Source: Silurus meridionalis (taxonomy: Eukaryota; Chordata; Actinopteri; Siluriformes; Siluridae). From it: a DNA stretch of 64,000 bases. The notes beneath the pieces are model-generated. The model was not told the DNA's origin. It searched no databases and was given only the letters and a program-made list of their open reading frames with translations. Where the stretch lies: positions 25,972,405 through 26,036,404 of the forward strand of contig NC_060901.1 in NCBI RefSeq assembly GCF_014805685.1. Reading direction: 5' to 3'. Positions 1-31,038 of this stretch are shown in pieces; the stretch's first letter is position 1, and the number at the start of each line of letters is the position of its first letter. The translations under genes and the position numbers were made by a program.

Positions 1-160
1 GGAAAGCACGCTGACCGCCCGGTTAAACTCCGCCTCCTCCGCACCACACTCCGCCCCCGACACCTCGGGGACAAGCAGTCGCACCCGCCCCCCCGACACA
101 CAAACCAAGTTCCTGTGTACTGCCAGACTGGAGCTGATCACCTTACTGACCATTTCACCT

Positions 161-197
<37 letters not shown>

Positions 198-3100
198 ACT
201 CTTGAGAGGTGGGAAGAAACATAGGACATGACGGACAAGAGACAGAACAGCAGAAGAGAAGAAAGGAAGCAAAAGAGGGAAAAATACAGAAGCAAATGGA
301 GACAGACAAACAGATGGAGAGATACAAAGAACCCGAGCAACAGACAGAAACAGGCAGGAAAAAAGTGAGCGAGGGGGCAAAAAAAGAAATAACTACCTGG
401 CCAGTCCAGGAAGGCCCCAAAGCTGAGGGCCAGGCCCCGGAGCCAGTCTGCCTGCTGGATGAGGGTGGAGAGTTCCATGCCATTGGGGTTCTGAAGGAGC
501 AGCGTGGAGATCAGCGCCCACGGCTTGAGAACCATGTTCTCCTCCTGCAGGCGCACCAGGTGAAACGCTACGTCGTTCACAAATGCCTGAGTGTCTGCTG
601 CTGGCCTCTGAGGAATGTGTCTGAGAAAGATAGAAAAATTTAAAGAGGTGTTGAGTGATGGTTGGCTGCTTATCCTTCACTTTCAAACTGGATTTAAAAT
701 GGGGAGATTGTGGAAGGCCAGGCACTCAATCACTTTTATTCTTAGATAAAAAAAGCTCTCTAGAGGTGGGCTTGGGGACATTATCCTGTTGAAAAACCAG
801 AGATGGTACCACTAAATGCTAACCAGACAGGATGGAATGTCGCTGTAAAATACCAATGTTGGATAAGTGCCCTCAATTTTGACTAAATCACCAACAGGGT
901 CACCATTAAATCTCCATCACACCTCCTCCTTACTTCACAGTAGGAACCGACCGTTTACCCAAATTTGGACCCAAGCTTGGACCAAAGTTTTCCACTGATC
1001 TAACGTCAGTTCTGTGCAAGTCTTGGCCCAAGCAAGTCCCTTTTGCTCGTTGTTCTTCCAAAATAACCTCAAAACAGCAAATGTTGAAATACGTCTGCCG
1101 CTTGAACTCTGAAAAGCATTCATAGTGTTTAATCTGGGTTGGTGTAAATCTGCTTGTTTCTGAGAGCCGGTAATTAGAATAAACGCATCCTCAGCAGCAG
1201 AGGTAGCTCTCAGTCTTCCTTTCCTGGGACGGTGCCTCGTCATTAAAGCGTCTGAGGGGTTTGCCGTAATTTCTTGCCGTCATATGAAGTTGTACAAGAC
1301 AGTTGATGGTCTAAGGCACATAAAGAACGCAAGAAATGTCACAAATGGACTCTGGGGAAGACACACCATGGACTTGAAAACCATTCCAGGTGACTATAAT
1401 AACCACTGAAGGCTGACTGCTACTGGTGTAGTTCCAATACAATCTCTCTACATGATGCTGCCACCACCACCGTGCTTCAATGCTGGAAATAGTGTTGAGC
1501 ACCCATGGTTCTGCGGCAAAACGAGGTGGTGGTAGCATGAGACCTAGTTTGAAGGTACTCCATGGAATTGTGCATTACCTAGGCACCAGGTTGTACTGGG
1601 AGCGGCCGATGTGGCCCTGTGATAGGCTCCGGACAGACACTGGAGCGCCAAAGTACACGTGCATCGTCCCAAAGTCTTCACTGAGAATCCTTCTGGCTTT
1701 CAGCAGACCCTGAGAGAGCCGAAATAAAGGAGTGAGAACAAGTGAGAATCAGAAGGCCGAAAACAAATCTAGAGAGATATGAAGCTTCCACCACCATGCT
1801 TCAGATTTGCTTTTTTTTTCTTTTTTCTAATTCCACATTCAGTCCACATTTTCTGTACTAAGAAGCTCCACCCTTTTGGGAAGATGTTACACTAGATGTT
1901 GTGGAAATGTTGTGGAGATGTGAAAATGTTTTGGAAATGTTGTGGAGATTCTTTGAAGATTTTATTAGAGATATTGTGGAAACGTGGTGAAATTGTGGGA
2001 ATCTTGTGGGAATCTTGTGAAAATACTGTGGAAACACCGTGGAAATGTTGTAGAGATTCTGTGAAGATGATACAATTGTTTGCGGCCAATTTTGTGGTAA
2101 CAGTTTTGGGAATGAACCACATACGGCTGTAAAATTCTCAATACTTGTGTGTGTGTGTACGCTGCTGGAGAGTTACTCACGGACGTGGATTCTTTGGGTT
2201 TGGGAACACCGAGCAGTTCACGTGCATACAGGGACTCTTCCAGGATCCTCTCATAGCTTATACTCACTGGAACCAGGTTGACATCAAAGACTTCACCTTT
2301 GAAAAACGGCTCCATGGCGATATTCAGCAGACCTGAGCCAGACGGACAGACAAACTGAGACAACAAACGTTCTCATACTTCATCAAGGCAGCGACGGAAC
2401 CCCGTGTTTGTCAGAACCCCCAAAGGGCTCGGTATTAAAGTCTGTTTAACACCGGAGCATATGGGATGTTAGATATACGTCTGAAGCTTGAACAATCAGC
2501 ATCAGCAGCCACAAGGATTTCCAGATGTGCTTCGGTTACCTGTCTTTGGCGTGAGCGACTTTGCCGTTCGGCTCCTGGTTCCTTCGAGGAAGAACTCAAG
2601 CGGTGCGTAACCGTTCTGTGGAATATAACGGAGGATTCGCAAGGTTAGAAAAAAATCTTTGAAACGCAAGAAAATCTCAAACAAAATGTATTTGTTTTGT
2701 AAAAACTGAATGGGAATGATGAAATAATGGATGGAGGGATGCAAGGATGGCACAAAGTGATGGAAGGATGGATAGATGCAATATATGCTTAAATCTAGGG
2801 TCTGAATTTGGTTGTACACTATGTACATGCTTAGGTTGTATGGATGGATGGAGTTGCAGAAAAACTGACAGTGATGGATGGAAATAGTTGAAGAAAAACT
2901 GACCATGATGGATGGATGTATTTGCAGAAAAACTGGATGGATGGATGGAAGGATGGGTGGATAGATGATGGATGGATGGATGGATGGAATTGCAGAAAGA
3001 CTAGATGGATGGATGGATGTAGTTGCAGAAAAACTGGATGGATGGATGGATGTAGTTGCAGAAAAACTGGATGGATGGATGTAGTTGCAGAAAAACTAGA

Positions 3101-5246
3101 TAGATGGATGGATAGATGGATGGATGGATGGATGGATGGATGGAGTTGCAGAAAAACTGGATGGATGGATGGATGGATGTAGTTGCAGAAAAACTGGATG
3201 GATGGATGGATTTAGTTGCAGAAAAACTGGATGGATGGATGGATGGATGGATGGATGTAGTTGCAGAAAAACTGGATGGATGGATGGATGGATGGATGGA
3301 TGGGCACACTGGTGATCTAATGGGTGGGCAAATGGTTGGATGGATGGAGGGAGGGATTTAGGGAGGGATGGATGGAGTTCCAGAAAAACTGATAGTAATA
3401 AAAGGTAGATGAATGGTTGGTTGGAGGGAATCATGTTTAAATTTACTGATAGACGGTTAGATGGATGGATGGAATTATGCTTAAAATGTACTGCTGGATG
3501 GATGGATGGATGGATGGATGGATGGATGGACTCCCTGCCTGTTGACTACAGAATAGCTAAAAAATGAACGTGAAGAATAGACTGATGAAAGGAAAGATCA
3601 ATGTAAGAGATGCTTGAACGAAAGGGAAAAGGGGATGATGGATGAGCAAACAGAAAGACATATGAATAGAAGGACATATTGATGAATTAAGGGATGAGGA
3701 CAGATAAACAGACAGATGTTTAAATGTTTCTTACCCTCAGCATGGTCTTCACGTATTCGGAGAAAACAGCCCAGTAGAGTTTATCTCCTCCGAATGAACG
3801 GCGGATAAAGAACGCTCCTGACATGCGTAACATCTCTCCAACAAACTTCATGCTCATAAAATCTGCAACGGGGGAACGTTTCATGAATCCGGATCGGAAT
3901 AACCCACATTAACAGTGTGAACAGAGCGTGAGGGTCCTCACCCATTCCTGCGGCGATGACGGGCAGAGCCAGGTCGTAGGTGAACAGGAGGTAGGACATC
4001 ATCAGGAAGTCCATGTAGCTGCGGTGACTGGGCAGAAGCACCACTGGATGCTCCTGAATGGCCTGCTGGAGCTGCAAACCAGAACAAGTGACTCATTACA
4101 TTACATATGGATGGAGGTTAGAAGGGTGAGTGCCTACATGGTCTGGATGGATGAATATCAATTAAAGAAGATATACACGAATGGATGGATGGATGGATGG
4201 ATGGATGGATGGATGGATACAGACTAAGAATAAATAGCTGGATGGAAGAATGGATGGAGAGATATGGGTTAGGGGGATAAATGGCTGGATAGTTTAATAG
4301 ATGGATAAAAATCAATGGAAGAAGAGATGGATGGATGGATGGATGGATGGATGGATGGATGGATGGATGGATAGACAGATATAGATTAGAATGATGAGTG
4401 GATGGATGTATGGATGGATGGACAGATATAGGTTAGAATGATGAGCGACTGACTGGATTGATGGTTGGATGAATATCAATAGAAGAAGAGATACATGGAC
4501 AGATGAATAGAATGATGGGTGGATAAGACAGATGGTGAAAGGATTTAAAACCAGACATAGACACATCTACAAACGAATGGATGGATGGATGGATAGATGG
4601 ATGAACAGGTGTCCATGTGAGGGGACGTGACCGCAGGACAGGACTCACTCTCTGGACGCCGTCCTCGTTGACGCGGACGCTCCGGTACAGCGCTTTGAAG
4701 GCTTTGCTAAGGGTGAAGGCGAAGAATCGGATGGTGCTGAGCTGCTGACGGTGGGCCATCTCCTCCAGGACCTGAGACGCCTCGTCCTGCACTGCCTCCC
4801 AAGTCTCACCGGTCTCCGCCGCCACCTAGGGACGGCACAAGGAAACGGATCAACCGTGGACCTCTCTCTTATCTTGCCTGGGGACGGTCCGGCACGCGTA
4901 CCTGCTCGATGACGTATCTCACCGCCTCGGACTGGAGGACGAGGGTCTTCAGGACTCCAGCTTTACAGGGCACCAGGTTCCTGTAGACGGCGGGCGTGTA
5001 GCACTTCAGGGCGTATCTGAGGTCGCTGGACTTCCGTCTCTCCTCGAGGACGTCCTCGAAATCGTCCCTTTTCCTCGGGACTGGACCTCGAACCTGCACA
5101 CACATTATAGATGAGAACCCTGTGGAGGAAGTTCTAGAAGACAAGATTCCTTTAAAATTGAGTAGAAGACAACTAGGACAGCCCAGGAACATGCACTAAA
5201 ATGACTAGATTGCGTTCTTTACCGAATACAGGACTTTGGACGCCAT
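1..5246 (-). CDS. GNPAT: Dihydroxyacetone phosphate acyltransferase, 3' end beyond window
   Basis: This peroxisomal enzyme acylates dihydroxyacetone phosphate, the first step of plasmalogen (ether lipid) synthesis. Coding exons in transcript order: 5246-5223, 5093-4902, 4825-4649, 4071-3942, 3862-3735, 2615-2540, 2332-2181, 1709-1579, 620-397, 161-1 (partial). All phases join, giving 465 codons before the window ends. The acyltransferase motif HRSYMD (H147, D152) and the EGTRSR block (E228) are present, as expected for the GPAT/DHAPAT family. The sequence follows human GNPAT closely from [11 protein letters not shown] onward. The first exon codes only MASKVLYS before a GTAAAG donor. It is inferred from the in-frame ATG and donor, and is the least certain exon. 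The C-terminus, where a PTS1 peroxisomal signal would lie, is outside the window. Introns carry ATGG microsatellites and Tc1 relics. Confidence 0.93.
820..1815 (-). mobile_element. Tc1/mariner-like transposase debris
   Basis: Within GNPAT introns the minus strand repeatedly reads KHGGG-type codons (near 910-960, 1450-1475 and 1785-1805). This is a hallmark of Tc1-like transposases (KHGGGSVMVWG in the family). GNPAT exon 1579-1709 interrupts the span. Copies are short, stop-ridden and partly inverted relative to each other. Confidence 0.45.
1889..2085 (-). repeat. Expanded GTGGAGATT-type repeat from a Tc1-like relic
   Basis: Irregular tandem copies of TTGTGGAAATGTTGTGGAGA occur here. The same motif lies inside Tc1-like relics elsewhere in the window (27770-27860, 47400-48380). 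Confidence 0.6.
2700..4610 (+). repeat. ATGG tetranucleotide arrays in GNPAT introns
   Basis: (GGAT)n arrays lie at 2840-3540, 4180-4220, 4328-4372 and 4575-4605. The part at 2915-3310 is a compound minisatellite in which ATGG runs alternate with TAGTTGCAGAAAAACTGG. The exons at 3735-3862 and 3942-4071 sit between arrays. Open frames here are repeat artefacts. Confidence 0.85.
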
Positions 5247-5615
5247 GTTTTCCACCTCAAAGCCTCTCCAAAGTTGACAATTCAAACATCTCCCCCAGAA
5301 AGCTGCTCCACCACTCCACGAATTGGGTGGTGTCAAAAACTAACACGGCTCGCACCCAAACGCAGGTCTTTTACACATCTAGTGCCCTAGATAGTCTACA
5401 AACTCTATTTATATCACTCCCTAGAAAGTGCGCTTGTATAGGAAGAATCACGTGATTTAGGTTCAGCCTTAAAAAACGCATGGTACTTCCTGAAAACGCG
5501 GCTGCGAGAACGGTGGCTGAGAGAGGACAACCCGGAAGTAAGTTCGCCACGGGCGTACACATGTGCGAAGGATTTCAGTTTTGCGTGATTTTCTTTTTTT
5601 TCGGTTTGAATCGCG
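5247..5615. promoter_or_regulatory. Divergent GNPAT / C1orf131 promoter
   Basis: The 369 bp between the two start codons must hold both 5' UTRs and a shared promoter. Visible sites are an E-box TCACGTGA at 5448-5455, an ETS-type site in reverse (TACTTCCTG, 5483-5491) and CCCGGAAGTA at 5531-5540. The C1orf131-proximal half has several CpGs. ETS/GABPA sites are typical of divergent housekeeping promoters. Transcription starts are not known. Confidence 0.6.
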
Positions 5616-9379
<3,764 letters not shown>

Positions 9380-9382
9380 GCA

Positions 9383-9390
<8 letters not shown>

Positions 9391-9417
<27 letters not shown>

Positions 9418-9790
9418 GACGGACGGACGGACGGACAGACGGACGGAATGAGACAGTGAGGCAGATAAAGAGAGAGATAGAGGGACAGGTAGACCAAGAC
9501 AGACACATATATAGAGAGAGATGGACAGACAGAAAAAGAGATTGACTGACCAAGACAGACAGATGGAGAAAGTGTGAGACTGACCGAGAGCTAGAGAGAG
9601 ACTGTGACAGACAAACAGACAGGGAGATAGAGAGAGAGAGAGACAGATGGACAGACAGACAGACAGAGACAGATGAAAAGAGAGACAGACAGAGAGAGAG
9701 AGAGAGATTGACTGACAGATGGAGAGAGTGTGAGACTGATAGAGAGAAAGAAAGACACAGACGGACGGAGAGATGGAAAGACTGCTGCTT
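9391..9790 (+). repeat. Purine-rich AGAC/GACGG repeats
   Basis: Just past the C1orf131 stop, about 400 bp are almost pure GA with GACA and GACG tetramers (for example 9416-9447). It lies in the probable 3' UTR of C1orf131. Confidence 0.8.
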
Positions 9791-9928
9791 AAACCGGACT
9801 GAACCGGCTCTTCGGATCTTCATCACTGTGAACGTTTGCCGGAAAACGAGATCCATCATGTGCAGTGCATTATGGGTAGACGTGTAGAAGTGCCAAGAAA
9901 CGTCGGTTTATTATACACTCAGTGTTTA

Positions 9929-10006
<78 letters not shown>
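9929..10006 (+). repeat. (TG)n microsatellite
   Basis: About 78 bp of pure TG lie between the convergent genes C1orf131 and TRIM67. Confidence 0.9.
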
Positions 10007-10007
<1 letters not shown>

Positions 10008-10649
10008 CTTTCCGAATATAAACAATTGAAAAACACAAAAACCAGACGTTTCGTTCATCACAGTTTTACTCGTTTATGAAAAAGAGAGAAAAAAACCCAC
10101 AATGTTGTTGAGTTACACACCATAATCACACACACGGGTACAAAACGTTCACATCGGCGGGTGAAAGAGAAAAAGCAAACGAATAGAAAAAGAATTACAG
10201 TCCGGAATTCGCTCGAGGGGTCCACACTGTTTGGGGTGTAATGGGGAGGGGGGGTATCGAACATATTTTAATGGGGGGGGGGGATCGTCAGCGCGTTCAG
10301 CATTTTCAGACCTCCACAGTATACATCGGAATAGAAGCGCATTCCGTACGTCAGACGCACCGTCTAGACGTCCTAATTAGAAATTGGAATCTAAGCACAC
10401 TAGGGGTCAAATCGCTGTCCGCTGAAACGGAGTAGAAATGTTTTAACTAAAGATAAAATAAATATATAAATACTTTTTTTTTTTAAGTTTCATGCTTCTA
10501 TTTTCATCAATAACAAAGAAAAAAACAAAAAAAAAATTCACTCTGTGTGCCGCTGAAGCGCTGCCCCCTATCGTCAAACACATGGAACTACAGCTGTCAA
10601 ATCGAATTATTTTCAAAAGCAGGGTATTGTGCAACACTAAGGTTCCTTC

Positions 10650-10810
10650 ACTACAAGACCCAAACCTGTTCCATCATGACAATACCCAAGCCAGCTTCAT
10701 GAAGATCTGCTTTCCATAGTTTGGAAGAGGTGGAAGATCTCCCTCTATAGAGCTCCAGGCCTATTAAAACAGGTTTGGGAGGAATTGGAACACCACCCCA
10801 GGTCCTTTTC
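10650..10810 (+). mobile_element. Tc1/mariner-derived relic
   Basis: The plus strand reads HHDNTQASFMKICFP, related to the DNAPVHKASSMK segment around the second catalytic aspartate of this family. It is followed by a decayed region with GAATTGGAACACCACCCCAG. Confidence 0.6.
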
Positions 10811-11984
10811 AGATTTCCGATTCAGAAATATTCCAGAATTAAAGGTCCAGTCATCAAACATAGGATCAGTCTGTAAATATTTTTGATGCTGGAGATTTGA
10901 AAAACACGGTCCGGTTATACCTTCAAAGTGCTAAAGTCCCTGAAGAAGTGCTTATGATTACAAAATGATTTTATTTTGACATTTTGTGCCAAAAAACACC
11001 GACTATGACATTTCTGTGCTGTTTCTTTGTTAATATATAGTTTTTGCTTAAGGCTTAAGCATGTGGTCAAAAAAATAAGAATTCCTGGCACACCATTTAG
11101 CTGTCAAAATGCACCAGAGCACCAGAGGGCGACATTTCCACTTTGTATTTCGTTACATTATGTACAACACAAGTATTAGATAAGATCATAAAACCTCATG
11201 CTCAGACCGTATCGGCTCCATCGTGACCCATGCAAAATAATACAGGCTTCCTTACTATACTATACGGTACTTTACAAAAATATACAGCTTAGAAACCACG
11301 CGAGGATAAATAAAACAAGGGCAGTGGATTTAAGAGAAACGGTGCGAAATCGAGAACCTACTCAGGAATGTGTTTCGTTTTTCCTTATTCCCTACGTGTA
11401 TCACAGTGTGAAAAGCTTCAGGTTCGGATCCTGAAACGTGTCTTAATTCTGAGCAGCAAGTACGTTTTCCTATACTTCCTATAGTTCTACACCCCTCTTG
11501 ATCATTCTGGGGTTTTTGGCACCATTGTGATCCCATGGCGTAAAGTTCTTAAAAGTTTTTAGGGAACCAGACCGAAGATGATCTTGCGAGGTCCTGTTTT
11601 CCAGACACAGATTAAGCCTCGTACAGAACTAACAGGTTTTCTAGCTATGGCAGTGTCGAAGTCCGATCTGTGTCCGGAGCACCACCTTGCTGAGTATTAT
11701 ATTAAACCTGAGATTTGTGTAAGGTGTTTGAACCTTGTGGCCATTTAACAGGAAGGGTAGTTCCACCAGATGTCTATACAGACTACAAGGAAGAATGGGT
11801 TCACGTGATCTTGTGGGTTTTTTTGGGAAAGTTCTACACTTATAGATTCCTTATCTACACCTTATAGATTCCTCAACTCAAAGTTAGGAAAGAATGCTTT
11901 AGGTTGCTTTGGGTAGTTCCACCAATCCAAAGTTCTACCACCAACTTAGAACCTTCTAGAAAGACAAAGGAAGAATGGGCCTCC

Positions 11985-11985
11985 A

Positions 11986-12055
<70 letters not shown>
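11985..12055. repeat. (TA)n microsatellite
   Basis: About 70 bp of alternating TA, self-complementary, sit inside a copy of the local repeat. Confidence 0.9.
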
Positions 12056-12057
<2 letters not shown>

Positions 12058-13780
12058 TCTTGGCTTTGTTGGGAAAAGGAACCCTCAATTGGAAAGTTCT
12101 ACACTTGGTTTTTAAAGATTCCTCAACTTGGATTAAGGAAAGAATGCTTCAGGTTGCTTGGGGTAGTTCCACCAATTTGTCCAAAAGAAGGTCATCTAGG
12201 ATTGTTTGTTTTGGGAAAGGAAACCCTCTTGTGCTGTGTTCACCACTCTGATTTGGGGTTTTCTTGGATTTTAAGCAACGGCAACTGAAGACACTCAAGT
12301 AACAAGTATATAAAGTAAAGGTATTATATGGTACCAAGTGGGGCAATATCAAATTCTGAGGACTATGTATCCTACAAATAGAGTATTAATAGAAAATAGT
12401 TCATCATAGGTTGTTTGGATGGAGCTGTGAGAGAAACCCTCTTTCATGTGGTTCTATATGGAAACTATATGGGTTCCCCTGGTGGAACAACCCAAAGACT
12501 TCTAGAGGTAACATTTTTAAAGACAGTAACTGGAGGTATATGGTCAGGAGTTTGTTTGAGTCATTATCAAGGCATTTTTTAATCTGTTAAAGGTGGCAGA
12601 TGGTACAATGGGATCAACAAAGAGGGACCTTTCAGAAAATATTCTGATATTCTTAGATTAAAGGGTTCCTTACATTTTCTTTGAATGGTTATGAGTTGTT
12701 ACTTGCTAAAAAGGAAACCCTCTGTTGTAAGGCCATAGAGAATCATTATAGATTTCCTTATTGGGAAAAACCAAATAACATTCTAGTATCAGTGTTGTAA
12801 CATTGTAAGCTTTGGCAGTTGGAACAAGCATCTTAGAGGGGGATTTTTTTTTCAGAAGAAATATGGATCATGTCTACAGACCCCAAATGGTGTTTCTTTT
12901 CTGTAAATACAAACCAATAAACAAAAGAATAGGATGCCTCATCCACAGATGGGACAAATCAAAGAATGCTTTGGGTTTCTCCAGAGTAAGCAGTGGTATA
13001 ATAGTGCCACCAGAATGGAAACTTATAGCAATTAGGTTCTTCATGGTATCCATAAAGTTCCTAAAAAGCAGGATAAGTGATAGCAACTGGAAGCAAGAAA
13101 GTATCATTGACTTCGATGGGAACAAGGATTTCTAGATCAGAACTTGGTCAAAACATTGTTTTGTGTCATCCAGATGGCAAGAAAATCATATTCAATCCAG
13201 CTAAAATGTATAGACTTCAAATGTTCTATCAACTTTCTCAGTACATGTCAGTTTGACAGACCCTTCAGAGATCCAATATGCTAATCCAACAAACTCATGT
13301 TTCAGCTGAAATTTGGTCAAGCTGAGTAAAGCACATAAATCACAGCTGCCATTGCAAAAATATTGGCTATACTGAGCCATTACATCGCAATGTATATAGC
13401 AAGTAGGTCATGTTCCTGGTCATTAAAGCATACCAAAGTGAAAGCCCACCAAGCAGCATTTCACCATTAAATGCTTCAGCAGTTACATTGGCTAAACATT
13501 TAAAGCCAGGGTAAGCTTACATTTTTAAAGAACACAACAGATAATGTTTGGAAAAACAGGCCTTCAAAACTTACTGCTTCCACAAGAGAACACCATGTGG
13601 CATGAGTAAACACACGAGTTCTGATTGTACACACTGAGACTCCATTAAGAATGTGGGGAAAAAATATATTAAGTCCTCTTTGATCTCCAACCAAATGGCA
13701 TCGAACTGTGGCTTTGCCCCATGAAGAAAAGGAACCAGACATAACCCGGATGTACCTTGAGCTCACAGGTTCAGAGGTTG

Positions 13781-29187
<15,407 letters not shown>

Positions 29188-29430
29188 CTATCTCAATCTA
29201 TTATACATGCATACTCTCACACTCGCACTCGACCAGGATGAACAGCACCACCAGCACTGGACAGCTCCCTGAGCTTCTCTCTCTCTTTCTACGCATGCGC
29301 ACACCCCCTTTCTTCCTCCAGACTCCGCACTGTAAACACCTTATATAAAAATCCACATCATTAATCCATTAATCCGAATCATTAATCCCCCAAAAAATCG
29401 ATTATCTCATCACATCCGAATAAGGGTGAT

Positions 29431-29527
<97 letters not shown>
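29431..29527. repeat. (TA)n microsatellite
   Basis: About 97 bp of TA broken by one TTA. Confidence 0.9.
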
Positions 29528-29529
<2 letters not shown>

Positions 29530-30279
29530 GAATAAAAATATTGAGATAATATAATATAAATAATGAAATGTCTCGTATATACCATGAAGATCAGGATCTG
29601 GATCAGTGAAAGTGTTTTTCCATTTGCATAGAATTAGTTCTAGAGGTTTTTTTTTGTTTTTTTTAAATCCAGATCCTTCTTGGATTTAGGTGGATTATGT
29701 CTCGGTCTATGAACAGAGCAGAGCAGGATTAGAGGACGGAATTAACCAGTGGGAAATAAATAGAAGCGACGGATTTGCTGGGGTTTTAACCTGGGATAAG
29801 GTGTGAGTAAATGTGTTTAATTATATTATATTATTTATAATATGATTATAATTGATTTTTAATTGATTTTTTACTTTTTTTTTAAATTTATCTTCATAAT
29901 AAATAAAACTTTAAATATTAAAAATCATATATATCACGGTTGCTGTATTGGATTTCTGTTGCTCTTATAACGAGAACATGAACTCATTCGGACGCTCATA
30001 GCAGGTACGTCCGAAAGTATTGGGACACCCTGTGCCCGAAACTTGAAGATACGCTGAAGGTCGTACTGAAAAACCTAAAAGGGAAAATTGAAAAGTATGT
30101 GTGTGTGTTATATGTAGAATTCTATTTATTATATATGTCTTTACAGTTTTTATATTTTTTGTCCTGAAAACGGAAACACTGAATTGTGTTGAAAGATTTT
30201 ACTGTGCTGAAAGATTTTACTGTGCTAAAACAGAAAAGTGGGGAAAAAAAAAAAACCCTTATGATACAAAGTGGACACC

Positions 30280-30790
30280 TGAGCAGAAGACGTGACGTTC
30301 CAATTCATTCAAATACGGTTGGAGCTCTATAGCAGGAGATCTTCCACATCTTCCAACCCATGGTCACCATATCTTTGTGGCTTCATAATGGAGCAGGTTT
30401 GGGTCTCCCAAAATGTACAGTTTGGAGAAGAACCACACATTGGGGCTTTAAAAATGTTTATAAGACACACAAAGTGGCTAAGAGTTTTGGGACATGTGAC
30501 TTTACGTACGAAACGTGGATTCGGCTGGATTGCTATCGCATGACACTAGAAGCCCCAAAACCTGTTCCAGCATGAAGCCACAAAATGCACAATGCCATCT
30601 GCATGAAGATCTACTTAAGTTAAAAGATCTTCTGCTATAGAGCTCCTGAACACCTTTGGGGATAAATTGAAACATCAGAACCTGATTTTACAAGACACTC
30701 TTGTCTCTGAAATCTCTAGAACATCTGGTGGAACTTCTTGTCAGAAGAACAGAGTTTATTCTAACAACAAATGGAGAGTGAACGTGGAAA
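30280..30790. mobile_element. Fold-back Tc1-like relic
   Basis: The left arm (30280-30425) is antisense (GCAGGAGATCTTCCACATCT, ATGGAGCAGGTTTGGGTCTC). The right arm (30550-30790) is sense (CCTGTTCCAGCATGAAGCC, GAACATCTGGTGGAACTTCT). The two arms are inverted copies around a short centre. Confidence 0.6.
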
Positions 30791-31038
30791 ATGTTCTACA
30801 TCATAGAGAAAAGAGGAACGAGGCAAAATTCTCTTTGATTAGTTTAATGTGTTACACAAACGCAATATCATATTATTAGTAAAACAGAAAAAAAGCAGAG
30901 GTAATGCATTTAAATTGAGCTTATGTAATAAAATCTTAAGGTGTGGAGTGAAACAAGATCATAAAAAGCACGTTGAGTCTTAGTGTGTGAACGTGGTGCG
31001 TGAAATGCATGCGAAACGAGGAGGTTCGAGGTCCCGCG

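Larger units (their letters stand above)
9380..13780. other. Convergent 3' interval between C1orf131 and TRIM67
   Basis: No exon is supported here. The interval should hold the 3' UTRs of both genes. It contains the purine repeats, the (TG)n run, a G-run stretch (10240-10285), a Tc1 relic (about 10650-10810), a (TA)n run (11985-12055) and copies of a local repeat (11750-12400). I could not fix either polyadenylation site. The rest (12800-13700) is unremarkable AT-rich sequence. Confidence 0.6.

Noticed and set aside
12812..13135. 107-codon plus-strand frame
   Set aside because: No homology recognised, AT-rich, no splice support, and it lies in the probable TRIM67 3' flank.
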